DNA of 64,000 bases from Marsupella aquatica. Lineage: Eukaryota > Marchantiophyta. Shown here piece after piece: positions 31,620 to 49,234 of the stretch (the stretch's first letter is position 1; each line of letters opens with the position of its first letter). The DNA lies in assembly GCA_973895155.1 (NCBI GenBank), contig OZ316899.1:16738246-16802245 (forward strand), written 5' to 3'. The notes beneath the pieces were generated by a model. The model was not told the DNA's origin and searched no databases. It was given only the letters and a program-made list of their open reading frames with translations. The translations under genes were made by a program, and so were the position numbers.

Positions 31620-32480
31620 TGTAAGAAACCGTCGGCTCCAGACAAAACAACAATGCAGAACATGAGAGCACTCAATCCCACACTACATCAACAAGACACC
31701 ATGATAGAGAAACTCCTGAAGGATCCAAGTATAGCTCATGCGAAAGTACTTGTGCAGAATGAGGGGCCAAGATGTGTGGGCCTAAATTAAGCGGATCTTA
31801 TTCTCATGTAATCCAGGGTTAACTAAACCTAGTAAGGCCAAACTAACTATAAGCTGGAAACTTGAGTCAATTTCTAACAAAAGCTTCTTCCAAAATTTCT
31901 AGCACCACATTGAGCCACATCAATTTCACTCACAAAACAGGAATAATGATGTTTTCAACAAGGAGCAAACACAACAGTTTGTGTTTGATGCAAGACAAGA
32001 AAAAACAATTATACCCAATAACAATAAAAAAAATAAATAAATAGAAGAGTAAATTTAGAACAACAAACATTTAGGTAAAACAAAATTACCATTTCAATGT
32101 CTTGTCAATGATATATCAGTGTTTTACATCAAAATGTTTGTATTTTTTAATTGTTTGCAAGTTTGAAAAAATCAATTGACACAAATGTAAATAGTTAGAA
32201 CCCCTTTGGCTCCACATTGTAAAACTAAATAATCAATCTCCTTTGTACTTAAAAATGCTTGTATTTTTTGAATTGTTTGCAAGTTTGAAAAAACCAACCT
32301 AAAACTTAAGAAAATAAAGTGAATTTTACTATTTTTTAACTCTTAACTTTATGAAATATTCTAGCAATATTCTGCTATTTGTATTAAAAAACCCTTACAG
32401 TTCTTATAATTCTCAGAATTGTATTAAAATGCCCCTATAGTTCTTCAACAAAAATTTTAAAGTCTTCCATGCAATTGAAT
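31620..32480 (-). repeat. Probable Copia 5' LTR and adjoining AT-rich DNA
   Basis: Begins (plus strand) TGTAAGAAACCGTCGGC directly next to the primer binding site. The outer end is not defined because no second LTR is in the window. The stretch is AT-rich, with a word containing TGTATTTTTTNAATTGTTTGCAAG occurring near 32150 and 32265. No gene seen. Confidence 0.45.
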
Positions 32481-32528
32481 TTGAAAAACCCTAACTTCTT
32501 CGCACGCGATGGGTCGGAGAAAAGAAGT

Positions 32529-32870
32529 GAGGACCCCAGGGGTAAACTCATGATTTCCTTGGTACTTGACAAATGTACCAATGTGTTGTACATTCAAAAC
32601 CAATAGAAATTCAGAAAATCATGATCTTGTTTCTTACTCATCTCTCATGAACCTTTTGTGCTAAACACTTAGAGGCATTTTAGAAAATCATAACATTGAG
32701 GACCCCAGGGGTAAACTCATGATTTCCTTGGTACTTGACAAAATGTACCAATGTGATGTATATTCAAAACCAATAGAAATTCAGAAAATCATGATCTTGT
32801 TTCTTACTCATCTCTCAATGAACCTTTTGTGCTAAACACTTAGAGGCATTTTAGAAAATCATAACATTGA
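32529..32870. repeat. Tandem duplication, 169-bp unit, two copies
   Basis: The block starting GAGGACCCCAGGGGTAAACT at 32529 recurs at 32698 almost unchanged (a few single-base differences). Non-coding. Confidence 0.9.
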
Positions 32871-34853
32871 GAATGAATCTAACATTGACAGATTTTTTCA
32901 TTACCAACGAGATCATGGGCCTTCAACCCATTTGGTTCCTATAAGTTTGAGAAATGGGTTGAGGGCCATTTGGACTCAAACTTCCAAGTTACAGTAAAAT
33001 GTTAAGAGGAATGAGAAAAAGAATCTGGAAATGACATTCTTGTATGTTTGGGTTGGGTTCATGGTAATTAGAAAATGATTTGGAGACAAGTAGGAGATAA
33101 ATCATGAGTGGTGATGTGGAAGGATCTAGGATTGAAGTTGATTTAGACAATTAGCTACAAGCAATTCAAAATTAGGGAGAAGCCATATGAGCACTAATAC
33201 CAAGATGCAAATTCCTTCTCTTCCAAGTTACATGATACAACACTTAAAAAAACTATTTCCAAGGAAGTGTCTCTCATTGAATTTAAGAATCTCTACAGGG
33301 AGATGGGGTCCACAAACTAAATTCAATTTTTGTGTATTATATTCTTTTGCCATCATTTTGAAAGAGTGATTTTTTTCTTACCACCAGGGATAGTAACATT
33401 GTATTTTCAATGAGCTATCTCTCTAGAGGGCTCAAATATGAATATTTCGGTTTCAGAGCGGTCATGCAGTATTTGTGACAAAACAGAAAAAAAAGGTGTA
33501 TGGCTATGGTACGCCAGACTGAAAAACACACAATACGTTCGGAAATTCTCAAAAAGAAGAAGAACATATTGTATTTAATATGAGGGAGCGGGTAATCAGG
33601 CTTTCGCGAGCATAGGGTTCTGCCTCGCTAGGTATCATGCTTCGCCCTTCTCTAGCAAAAATTCACACCTCGTAGAATATCTCGGCATTCAGGCTAGTAC
33701 AAGAAGAAACCTGTGAGTTGGTTTAAGTTTGCAAATTCTGATCACAAGCGATTTTCTTACCGTCGGTTGTTAGAAGGAAATGTATCAGGTTGTCCTTATG
33801 CCCCGACTTCGCTTGAATGGTAGTCCACCTAGCGGGCATTTCCTCCTTTCTCCCCGAGGTGCGCAGATCTGCGTGTCCAGAGGAAACCTGCTGAATTAGG
33901 GCGAAGATCGCGAGAGAATTCCGTTACGATACTTAGGCTGCGAGGGATGCAGTTTAGAGCGGATGGGGGAAATGGACCAGGTTTGCCTTTTCGAAGACCA
34001 GGGGCTGGTCCTCCATTTTCTGTGAGTCCGTCTCTGTCACTCTAATGTATAGCTTCTATTTTGTCCTCTGTCCCTTTCTTTTGGCGTCGTAGCGGGGTTT
34101 TGAAGTGTACGTTCAATGAGCACAAACCTATTGTGGGCAATTGTACTTACCTTTCATGCTGGAAAGCCTGACCGGGATAAAGGAAGTAGAGCATCTGGGA
34201 TACCATATTGTTATTCTCTTCGTAGGAAGGTTTTTGCAAGGCTTTGCTAATAGTTTTTGTCAGGTTTTCGGGAGGCGTTCCTCGTTTGTCCTCTTCACCC
34301 CACCCTCGCACTTTGAGTCTTACTGCGGTCAAAGGATATCTTGAGCCCGGCTTTGTGCAAGTTGACAGTGAAGTTCACCTCTGATGATTTACACATTCAG
34401 ACTTACTCCAAGGTCGTAGGGGTGATTCTAAGAACGACACCCGGAGACTACGTCTGCCTGCCACGAAGGTGGTAGAACTTCTATTCACAAGCCATACTCT
34501 CGTTAGTGGCTATCGATCGCCATGACGGATCCGGACTCTCAGAAACGGAGGCTTAGAAACGAAGCGTCTGCCTGAAATATCTCGCGTTATTTTCGAATGC
34601 TTTATGGATTAATGTTCTTACGTGTCCTTTGGTATTGACACGGAATTTTAGTAGTGAATTCACGCCGAGCCGCCGAGCTTAAAATATAGGTGTTTTCTTG
34701 TTGTCTCAATAAACCAATACTGTTTAGTCGATTTTATGATAAGGTAGTTGTACAAAAGCGTTGAGGAGGTATTTTTGGTTCTTCGGCTGAAGGGATTTTT
34801 ATCATCCTTGGTGATGTTTACTGTAGTCAGCTCCAGCAAGAGGAGTGTTCCCT
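32871..34853 (+). other. Upstream region of the FPA-like gene
   Basis: No ORF here is supported as a gene. The last kilobase probably contains the promoter and 5' untranslated exon(s) of the gene starting at 34854; a 5'UTR intron is possible because the bases before the ATG (GTAGTCAGCTCCAGCAAGAG) could include a splice acceptor. No clear TATA box was identified. Confidence 0.4.
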
Positions 34854-39756
<4,903 letters not shown>

Positions 39757-42064
39757 CGTTGAAAAGGCATCTAACGTCTCTTGTCTCGACAGGTGTGTGT
39801 TACTTCTCATACTTTTGCCTCCATTTCGGTGCTGGCATTTTCAGCTCTGGCATATTTTGTGCACTTCACAACCTTTTGGTCATACCATTTTAGTGAGCTG
39901 GGCATGCTGACTACTTGCAGCCATTTAAAATTTGTCTGAACATAAGATTCTCTTGGTCACCTGAGATATCCTCACTTTGCGTGTACACTATTCCAGCCGT
40001 AGAATGAGCAAGTATTGAGTTTTTCAAGACTCATTCTCCTGTATCCAACCATTTCAATCAGATCAATGAATGATAAAACACAATCACATTATCCAGCGCT
40101 GCTTTGCACCCTCAATGCCAGGTCAATGAGGCATTGTCATTGGTTCGAGACATTGTACGCAATTCTGTTGTTCAACATTCCTATTCCTGTACGGGAAAAT
40201 CTATAAAGTTAAGAGTAGTCATGTTTGAGATCATGAGATTGAGTTTAAGCTCGATTGAAAGTGGAAATGATACTCAGCTTCACCGAATAGTTAACTGACA
40301 AACCTAGTGGTAGTGATGGTCTTAGGACAAAGCTGTTCCTCCAGAATCAGAAAGCCACAGGGGTAAGTGTCAGTCAAAATCATATATAGACAAATTGATC
40401 GTAATTACACATCTGTGCGCCGACTTTATCATGACGTATCAAGCTCAACTAAGTCTGAAACTATCTGAAAGTCTCAACTAACTACCAACAATAATTCACC
40501 GCAGATATTGTTCACTCTACCAGACAGGAGTTAACAATGGAGGGTCCCTTTATATTCCAAGGGGATCTGCTGTATGACTGTGAAGTGGTCTACTGGAGAT
40601 TTTGGTAGTCCCTAAATTTTCTCATCTATTACAGACAGTACAGTCAAACCTCTTAATGATGGTATTCTTTTGCAACTTAAGTACTAAAAGTTTACATCAC
40701 ACATGATTTCTTATATCGCAGATCAGGTGGTTTCAGATAAGCAATGAGAGCGTTCACCACGGACTTTTATCTCAGCGAGTTGTAAAGTTTAGGGTAAAGA
40801 TTCGGGTTTAGGGCAACGAGCAGTATTTTTTTTAACCTTGGAAACCCATTCCGCCAAACTGATTTCTCGCGATCAGGTGTCTTGCAATGTAAAGAGTCGA
40901 AGACGAGTATTATATCGATGTTAGCGAAAAGGAGAAAAAAAATTCATATCAGGAAAGAAAGTAATCGATATGAGGACTATTTCTGTTCTTATTGACAAGA
41001 TTTTCATTTCCCATCCAATATATAAGGGTCGCCAACACGTGTATGTCTTCTCTATCAATATTAGCTTGTAATTTACATCCCAGATGATACTCGTTTGCCT
41101 ACTATTTTTATGATTGTATCAGATTGTAGGACCACGGAGAATTGTGGTACATCAAAGGGAATAGTAACATCCTGGGACATCACCCAAAAACAATTCATGA
41201 GGTATTGAGTAAACAGGAGTTTTGCGAGGGGGCAAACAGGCTTGCTCGGCATATTTGTCGCTCCCATTTACCAGGTTGTAGGTGTCATCCCAAGAAGACA
41301 CAGTGACATTTCATGTTTCATTAACAAATTGGAAACCAGTGACCATTTCATTCATAACATAGCAGAATATTCAGATTTTTGTAATGAAGGGGAAAGTTCC
41401 TGAATCATGCAATAGAAGATTTGCCCAAAAAGTTTGCACAAGATACCCTTAATAAAATCTTGTTATGACAAAGGTGTTCAGGAATGCAAGCCCACCTAAA
41501 GATGATGTACAGTCATGAGAATCATCTGATTCCAAACCATGTGAGCTAGTACTAGGATTGCTGCTATACTCCTTGTCAGCTGACTCATCTACACATTGGT
41601 TGAAAACTACTGGCCTTATTATCTGTAAATTTTGGGTAGTAAAAAGCTTCCTGAATACCCCACTCCGACTGCAGGCCTTTCCCCTCCCAAGTCAAAATGA
41701 TGGGTGCTTAGTCAATTTCCTTTGCAAACTTTTCAGCATAGCAAGGAAGACGACTCCCTTCTCAGGAATCCCAAGTAGATTTTCCTTGATTTCTTTTCGA
41801 AGATGGAATCTCTTCTCGGAAAACCAATTGACCCGCCTATCACTGAAGAAATCACCAGCATGGGATCAATAACATGCACCCAAAATCTGTAGAAACAAGT
41901 AACAAACATTAAAATGGGAGTTTGACATCAAAGGCAAAGTACTTTACTCCCGGTTGAATTCATCCTTATTGTCAGAAGGTCTGACCTGATCATCTCCTGG
42001 GATCGTGAACTCATCATCCGATCCGTCATCTTTGTAGTCTCCTCCTTCTGGTCTGCAGTCAATT
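39757..42064. other. Region downstream of the FPA-like gene
   Basis: Holds the 3' UTR of the gene at its left end. On the minus strand, 41640-41870 and 41948-42075 show short protein-like stretches (SEKRFHLRKEIKENLLGIPEKG; KKSGKHVGESYPKFEIDC) that could be further exons of the minus-strand gene at 42065-42654, but splice joins could not be fixed. Nothing else is recognised. Confidence 0.35.
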
Positions 42065-42654
42065 TCAAATTTTGGGTATGACTCTCCAACATGTTTGCCA
42101 GACTTTTTTAACACAAGGATAAATAATGTCTCTATCCTTTACACCTAAAACAAATCTACCGGAATACTCTCCAGAGGCGAAAGCGCTTCCATCTCCTATG
42201 GTCCAATCTATGACTGTCCTTAGGCAAGGTAAGGATCTCCACGATGGCTTGCATGAACCAACAGACAATCTATTAGATCCAGCGAAAGCTGCTCTTGGAC
42301 TAAGATCAGTTTTTCGGTAGCAAACACTAAGCATTGATTTATGTCTGGCATCCTCAGACGACGTCAACGGAACATATCCAGTGTGTTTTGGTATTTTTGC
42401 TGAACATTCTACTATGCCAGAGACGTCCATGATGAGAGTGACACCCTGAATCCAACATAAACATTTGTGAGAAATGGTGCCTTTTGGTTGGCGAGCTCGC
42501 TAGCAAAAATCATACGTAAATGAGGCCTATTAATCATGGTGTTTACCTCCATATCCATATATGCCTGGGAACAAGGAGATGCTAGCAAAACCAAATACTG
42601 CCAAACATATTTAAATTTATTCTTCTGCTCGACTGCCAATTTTTTTTGTCTCAT
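42065..42654 (-). CDS. Unrecognised spliced gene or fragment
   Basis: Two minus-strand exons are suggested: MRQKKLAVEQKNKFKYVWQY...SQAYMDME ending at a GTAAAC donor near 42547, and a second from 42445 after a TTGGATTCAG acceptor, reading GVTLIMDVSGIVECSAKIPK and open to 42065 (RFVLGVKDRDIIYPC). The join is in phase and skips about 100 bp, a size normal for a plant intron. No domain is recognised. The true start and end are uncertain, and it could be a pseudogene. Confidence 0.4.
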
Positions 42655-43079
42655 GTGGTTATGGTCGGATGTGATGCCTTGACCAGGATCACTCTATGAA
42701 TAATATGTGTAAATGCCCAGCTTTGCATATATTATTAGCATAGTTGTCTGGTTTTTAAAAATAAATAGTGTAAATACTAGTGTAGAATTAGGCTTAGGGT
42801 TAAGAGCTTACTAATCTTGGATTAATTACCAGCTACTTAGGGGTATATGGTATAACTCAATGGGAGTATTTCAACAACCATATGTATTGTACTTCCATCT
42901 ACGATAGGGTGCAAGGAGGGAAGATCGGAGAGTCACTGTTTATTTTGCTTTTCGTACCCTAGAAAATTACTTATCGGGCGGAACTCTCAGGACTGTCAAT
43001 CGCAAGGTTTAGGGTTTAGGCACTGTAATCTCTTTTTCTAAAGTATCGATGACTAAAGTAAATTAGGCAAGGCATTTTT

Positions 43080-44390
43080 GGCAAACGCTCCTCAACTACG
43101 CACAACAGCTAGTGGAGACTTACAAGTAGACAGATCCCGCGAGAGCTGAGCACGAGCGTGGGGACATTGCGCGTTGGTGGGAAGCTACGTCCAATGCATT
43201 CATCAATGGGGATTACATTGATGCAACATTCAAGTGGGAACCGAGTGTTGAGGATTTGAATGTGCTTTGCTTTGAGGACAAAAATCTACAATCAATCTAA
43301 CAAGTCATCTATTGGTGCTCAATAGAGCATTATAATTTACCGGGGACTACGAAGGAGTGGATGCCCAAGACAATCTTAAAAGGAGTGGATTCTCAGCAAC
43401 CTGAAAAGCGTATTGCTGACAAAGCAAAGATGGTGCGTAAGGCAGTTGTAAAGGAGGCTAGAAGTAAGAAGTGGGTAGTGGACGAGCCACCTGCAAAGAA
43501 AGGACGGAATGCCAACCTAGGAGATCAGGGCCGAGGGAGGAAATTGTTAGCAACAAAGGCTAGTCGGGATCGAATCAGGAGGCAGTTCACAAATATAAAG
43601 CTCTTGCAATCATGTCACCACCCAAGTATTGGAATTGAGAGGGGTGAATGGAAATTGTACCTACAGAGGCCAGATTGAAGCTGGTAAGACTCACTGAGAA
43701 TGGTGAGGCTATAGCGCCTTGCAGTCAAACAAGTTCTCAGGCTTCATGAAGAACTCAGGGTTGGAGGGTTTCAATTGATTGCCATGGCTTGGTAAGGACA
43801 TTCCCAATTAGGAGTTAATGGAGTTTGTGGGCAACTGGGATGCTGATTGGAGCCTTACCTACATTTTTTATGACGGGGAATTCCAGTCAACAGTGAAGGT
43901 CATAGCCAATGCCTTCCATTTAGAGTTGGTTGGGAGCAGCAAGATTGATACCCAATTCTTCCAACGAGACGACATCTTTACAGAGTTCAATGGGAAGCCA
44001 AAGGATAATGGGTGTCTCAACTCAGTGCACCAAATCAAAAAGGGTACAAATTGTGGAATTCTTGATGGTTACATTATGGCTATCAGGGAGTCGGACTGAA
44101 TTGGGAAAATGTCAATGGTTGTTAGCTCAGACGTTGTGTGAATCAAGGGACTACTCGGGGTTCTTATTTAAGAAGTTGAAGGAGCAACTCAACATTGCTC
44201 ATAAGAATATTTTCTCGAAAGTCAAGACACTTTTGACTTTCCACCTTGGTATACTTTGCCGATACGCTCGAGATAAGATGTTTGCAGCACAAGGAATGCA
44301 GACTGGTGTCATAGAGGAAAAGCCTCTACCTAGAAGGAAGAATGAAGGGTGCCCAACCCAAGAGAATCACTTAGAGTAAAACCCCTTAAA
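43080..44390 (+). pseudogene. Old decayed relative of the D/E ORF
   Basis: Frames broken by stops and shifts follow the D order: an N-terminal part (AEHERGDIARWWEATSNAFI; FKWEPSVEDLNVLCFEDK), a basic linker (MPKTILKG...VVDEPPAKKGRN), then the core (LMEFVGNWDADWSLTYIFYD; STVKVIANAFHLEL; KDNGCLNSVHQ; RDYSGFLFKKLKEQL; HLGILCRYARDKMF). D has LLEFVGSWEPETNCTRIYGK, VIAEVFGLP, RDYNGYLLNQLKKIL and MPLLCRYARGQTF in the same places. No coiled coil or element end could be traced. It shows that the family is old in this genome and present outside the nested cluster. Confidence 0.75.
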
Positions 44391-45187
44391 CACGCAAAAA
44401 CAAACCAATAAATTTTGAAAAAAATAATTTAAAAATAAATTCAATTAATAATACCCTTGTACCCTTTATTATATGAATTTGGAAATTTCTTAAATACCTT
44501 GTTGAATATAAAAACTAATATTTTACCAAAATTGGATTTTTAAATACCTTGAGTACAAGTTTTTTATTATAATTATTACCTCAAACAAGATTAAAAATAA
44601 CTTTCATTTGTTTGCACCCCGTTCTAATAACCCAACGAGTGATTCCTCGGGGGTGCCCAAGGAATGGAATATAGCACCCATCCCAATTGGAGGAACATTG
44701 GACGTTACCAATTGGTAGCGAGTTTCTCAGCGTCTTTGGAAGACAAGGAGAGCTTTGAGGATAGCCCACTACCACCCCCAGCAAAAAGAAGACAGGTCAT
44801 GAATTGTTCTATTGTGGCCAATTAGGTAGTTCAGGATGAGGATTCAGATTTATCAGGAACCAAGTTGACGGGATATAAATCCCCAATATTGGCAAATACT
44901 CAAGATGGAGGATTGGTACAATCAACCACATCAAGGAGTGGTGAGTGGTGGACCTTGCCACCCATCACCCTCACCAATCCCAACACCCCCGCCTAAGTGT
45001 TGTAATATAGCAGTTATTCAGGATTACTGTGAAAACTTAAAAATTTTCAACTTTTTGAGATAAGTAGTGATTCAACTCAAGTTATCTATATTAATTAGGA
45101 GCATTAGAGTAGCTAAGCCATCCTCAAGTACATCCCTGTAGTCTACTAAAACTAGTTACTTCTAAAGCCATGTCAAATTGGGAGTCA
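44391..45187. other. AT-rich intergenic stretch, no gene seen
   Basis: Long A/T-rich runs around 44380-44580, then ordinary unique sequence. The minus ORF at 44581-44784 is not supported. Confidence 0.5.
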
Positions 45188-45440
45188 CAATAGCAGCTTA
45201 TGCGCTAATGCGCTCAGACGCTTATACGCAGCCCACCCTACCGGTAACTGAAAGTAGCCGTTGACAACGAGGAGGAAGGGAGAGGCAACTTACTAGACCA
45301 CCTGCTCGCGATGAACACTTCCACTTCCCTGTTTTGATACCAAACACCTCGACGACCATACGCTCATGCACTTATACACCTATGCGCTGTGGCGCTTATA
45401 TGCTTATGCGCGATCACACCAATACGCCCAGACGTCTTGC
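45188..45440. repeat. Cluster of GCGCTNATGCGC-like words, left copy
   Basis: Words such as CTTATGCGCTAATGCGCT, ACGCTCATGCACTTATAC and CTTATATGCTTATGCGC recur irregularly. Similar words occur at 48138-48190 (GCGCTAATGCGCC, GAGCTTATGCGG). The two clusters bracket the ORFs at 45500-47905. Confidence 0.6.
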
Positions 45441-45499
45441 AACTTAGATTTCTGTGGCGATAGTGAATCAAACTTCAAGAACCGTAGCTACAACTTGCC

Positions 45500-46323
45500 A
45501 TGATGGGTGTGGATGAGATGAGTTGCGACTTCCCCGTTCCTAGAGCTATACCTGTGAAGTACCTTGCACTCAAGAGGGATTCGATGTTATTGACTGATGC
45601 TCTAGAAGTTATGCACCTGGTAAAACTTCTATCTATTCCGTGGGCTTCTGTATGCCCAACCTATTTGTGCGAGTTTGCCGATGGATCACAGATATCAGAA
45701 GAATTTCAGGATACTGTAAGGGCAGATCCCGAGAAGTGGGACTTAGAGTTCATTGTCGAGGCTTTTAGTTGTCCCTCACAAGGCTGTGGTTTACAATCTG
45801 GAAAGAGTACTCTATCTGATCCGATGTTTGCTGGAACAAGAAATTCAAAAGCGGAATGGAAGCTTAATCAATGTATTGATTATACCTTCAAGATCATCCT
45901 TGAGTTTCTGGTACCAATTTTTTATCCCACTTGACCATATATGGTACCTGTATCCTTGGCAAACACGTTTGTTACTTCATGGAAAGGACTTGCTGAAGTT
46001 AATTGGGGATTGTTACTGAGATACACCATCCTCAGTCAAATCAATGCTGTACAGAATGGAAGGCCTACACACCTCCCAGTTTACCTCAGTCAGCTCTACT
46101 GGTATGGGGATTGTTTACTCCCACAGGAGAAGGTCGAAAGGATTGCACTATTGGAGGAATTAGATGTGGAACACTCAGAGACTAATTCAAGACCCGATAA
46201 TCTGAGAATGGAGGAAACATCAGAAGCTGGTCACCAGGAATTATGTCACCTGCCCCGGAACTTATGGATGAGGATATTAATCCTAATATTGAGATTACAC
46301 CTTACCATACCAATAGTAGTCTG
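45500..46323 (+). pseudogene. Unrecognised ORF pair, possibly transposon-associated
   Basis: The frame 45500-45934 (MMGVDEMSCDFPVPRAIPVK...) is followed across a stop and shift by 45941-46324 (PVSLANTFVTSWKGLAEVNWG; LPVYLSQLYWYGDCLL). The two overlap in style and could be one broken protein of about 270 residues. No domain was recognised. Position between matching repeat clusters hints at a mobile element. Confidence 0.4.
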
Positions 46324-46670
46324 ACCGACCACACTCCCCTTCCTATTATTCCTGCCAGTGAATATAATCATCTAGAGAAATTGATTGATGATGGGTAGAA
46401 TGTTTTTAACCAGGATATAGTAGACAGTTTGTCTAGAATGCTGACTTGTGATCCAAAGAAATCCTCACTATTGTAGATAGATTAAGGACTGCTTCTGTTA
46501 CTCAACCATCACCAGCTCATAATTGTATCACTCCATACAGTCCCACTTCCATTTATTCACCAACATAGAGTCCTATCCAACCTAATTACCCATCCACTGA
46601 AGGACAGCCAGAAGTCCTTGGGACTACAGATCACCTTTCTCTGATAGACATCCAGAATCCCGACACTATT

Positions 46671-47579
46671 TTGGGATCCCCAATAGATGAGAGATTACCA
46701 CCGCTGGGAACAGATCTTCAACGAATTGTGAACACTTCACCCCGACATTCAGCTGAGTATTACTTTAATCTTGTAGGTGAGATATGTAAGATGTTGGAGT
46801 GTGATCCTGATCATTTGATCGAGGTATTAGATGAGGTTATGTATGAATTATCACGTATTTTAAGCCATGACCAGCACTTGGAATACTGTGAAGATCTCGT
46901 CCACAGATTCACTCAGATGTTCGGCTGCAACACCAAGCAAGTTTATTCTACAGTTTGCTATCATACCTCAGCATCAGGCTCCCCCGTTTATTATTCTAGT
47001 CCTCCTTCTAGCCATTCACCTACCTCTCCTTATAGTCCTTATCAACCAAACCAACTTTTCCCTAGTTTTCCAGAACCTGAGATCACTCCTGCAGGTGAAC
47101 ATCTTGCCATTTCTTTCCCTTACACTCTTCCACCCAGTCAAGACAAATCATGCCAAGTCAATTTTATCCCTACCCTGCATATTGATCCAAAAACCCCTCA
47201 AGAAAGTATTAAACAGTTTGCTGAGTTTGTTAGAGTCTCAGACCTTAGATCTTCTCATATTTTAGAGTTCTGGAAATATTACCATAAGAAGAGAGTTGAA
47301 TGCCTTTATATCTTGAAACTTCATTTGTTAGAGGTCACTCGCTTGGAGATAGCAGAAATGGATGAGATCTGGACAGAAGTTGAGTATTTTTGCCCTGTTC
47401 TCGCTGTCATGATCCTCATTGGACACATTGTATTGGAGAATGAAGATCTGGCTCTAGCTTATTTCGGGAATCTACCTGCTTATGTCTTGGAGTTCATCAT
47501 TGTCTTCTTAAGACAAACCAAAAGGAGATTCCAGATGAATCACGAAGCTTCTCCAGTCCAATCTGTTGTCCTCCAATGA
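46671..47579 (+). CDS. Unrecognised 302-aa ORF
   Basis: Open frame with a Ser/Pro/Tyr-rich middle (HSPTSPYSPYQPNQ) and an alpha-helical, Leu/Glu-rich C-terminal half (FWKYYHKKRVECLYILKLH). No motif is recognised. Protein-like sequence continues beyond the stop in other frames to about 47990 (KYTLKWRELLPRVTSFYHLL), so the gene is probably broken. It lies between the two repeat clusters with the ORFs at 45500-46323. Confidence 0.4.
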   Translation: MGSPIDERLPPLGTDLQRIVNTSPRHSAEYYFNLVGEICKMLECDPDHLIEVLDEVMYELSRILSHDQHLEYCEDLVHRFTQMFGCNTKQVYSTVCYHTSASGSPVYYSSPPSSHSPTSPYSPYQPNQLFPSFPEPEITPAGEHLAISFPYTLPPSQDKSCQVNFIPTLHIDPKTPQESIKQFAEFVRVSDLRSSHILEFWKYYHKKRVECLYILKLHLLEVTRLEIAEMDEIWTEVEYFCPVLAVMILIGHIVLENEDLALAYFGNLPAYVLEFIIVFLRQTKRRFQMNHEASPVQSVVLQ

Positions 47580-47990
47580 TTCGTTACTCCAGTCACTGAG
47601 AAGCAAAGGATCTGGAATAATATTACTTCTCAGCCATTAACAAAGTATACTTTGAAGTGGCGTGAACTCCTACCTAGAGTTACTTCCTTCTACCACTTGC
47701 TAGAGACTCTGAGATATTCATGGCCAAGTTTCCTCAAAACTACCATGCTACTTGCTGCACTTACGACTTCATTGGTATTTACATGCAAGCTAGCAAGGTA
47801 AATACCATGCTACATCGGAGGCTACTTCCTGTTCTGGATCTTGAACGACAGCGAAAGTCTTTACCGTTCTATCGGCATCACGCTCAAGACATGGATGTAA
47901 TTTGAGAAGCTATGCAGACAAACACCTACACAAGAGTTCAGCAACCACATCAGACAACACTACTCCAACAAGATTAACTCTCCTGCGACC

Positions 47991-48855
47991 ATAGTTAAGT
48001 TATATAGATCCACGCAATTTTAGTTAAATAGTTAAAGTAGTTAGAAAAAGTCTCGTACTTTTCCAGGAGATAGCCCCTAAAAATCTCAACTCAAACCGAC
48101 ATGTGATTTGAAAGTTAAAAATATTTTAGTTTTGCTGTTTTTCGCTTAGACGCAAAAGCGCTAATGCGCCTATGAGCTTATGCGGGTAATTGTAACGTGC
48201 GAGCAAACAGTAGAATTTTTGCTCGCACAGACAAGTTTTCCCCTTGTATTGGGGACCAAAAAAAGGTCTGGAATCTTCCTCGCTAGCATGAAGACCCCGT
48301 TTGATCATTAAATAATGACACAAAAATGACATAAGAAATGCGTAACGATGAGCATTTTCTAGTCCCTTGAATGCACTAGATCCATTTCTGATCATTTGAA
48401 ATGACATTTTCTTCAGGCCAGCAAAATCGCTAGTCTAATGATGCCAACACATTGAGCTACTCACACGAGGTACGGGCTCCACGTACAGGCTCCCACATGT
48501 GAAAATTCCCACCCGAGGCAAAGAAACAGAGAAAAAGTATTGTGCAATTCCCGCGTGACAAGAATCAACGTGTCATTATGGTCAAGGCAAGGAGGATTAA
48601 GGCCGTTCGGACACTAATCAAGTCACTTGCGAGTGAACGGGACAATTACCGTTCGAACCGGAGACGAACCCAAGGCAAACCGTCCACTTAAACAAATCCA
48701 GTCACCCAAAAACCACCAGTCTTCCAAATCATTCTCCCAATCACTTCCACCGCCTCTGTCTCGAGCTCGTTCATTTGGAACTGCTATCAGTGTTCCAAGT
48801 CCTCAACGCTCACCAGATCCAGTTCAGGTACGCGTGGGTCTATGGCTCTGAGTTC
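47991..48855. other. Intergenic, includes right copy of GCGCTNATGCGC-like cluster
   Basis: The cluster lies at 48138-48190. The minus ORF at 48126-48407 is not recognised and not supported as a gene. Nothing else seen. Confidence 0.45.
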
Positions 48856-48869
48856 TTTTCAGGGAAGAA

Positions 48870-49000
48870 CTCTATATATATTATCCGTGCACTCCGCATG
48901 CAATGTGCACGGCCGCCCGGCCGGTCTTTGCACCCAATACAAGGCTAGTGCACGGCCGGCCCCATGCAATGCACGGCCGGATTTTGCACTAAACAGACCA
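48870..49000. repeat. Subtelomeric GTGCACGGCCGG-type repeats
   Basis: TGCACGGCCGG-like words occur four times in about 110 bp, with TGCAATG(T)GCACGG. Related words (GCGTGCAATGAGGCCGG; CAGTGCACGG) recur at 53311-53395. Confidence 0.6.
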
Positions 49001-49234
49001 CAACTGCACAACGAAGCCGGATCTCAACCAACTACTAAACCCACTGTGAACCACGCGACCAGCCCTCTGCAACCATGCCCATTTATGGCACAAACCCATA
49101 TACCCAAACCCTCAGCCGTGCGCATGCACCGTATAATACAGCTGATCACACTCTAGTATATAAGCCCTATATTACATAGTCACCATTTCTCTAGCTTGAC
49201 CTCATACCAAGACCCGGGGGGCACAGGGGAAAAA

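Noticed and set aside
45188-45440. tRNA or other structured RNA genes suggested by near-palindromic GCGCTNATGCGC words
   Set aside because: No cloverleaf or other known fold could be drawn; the words are irregular repeats.
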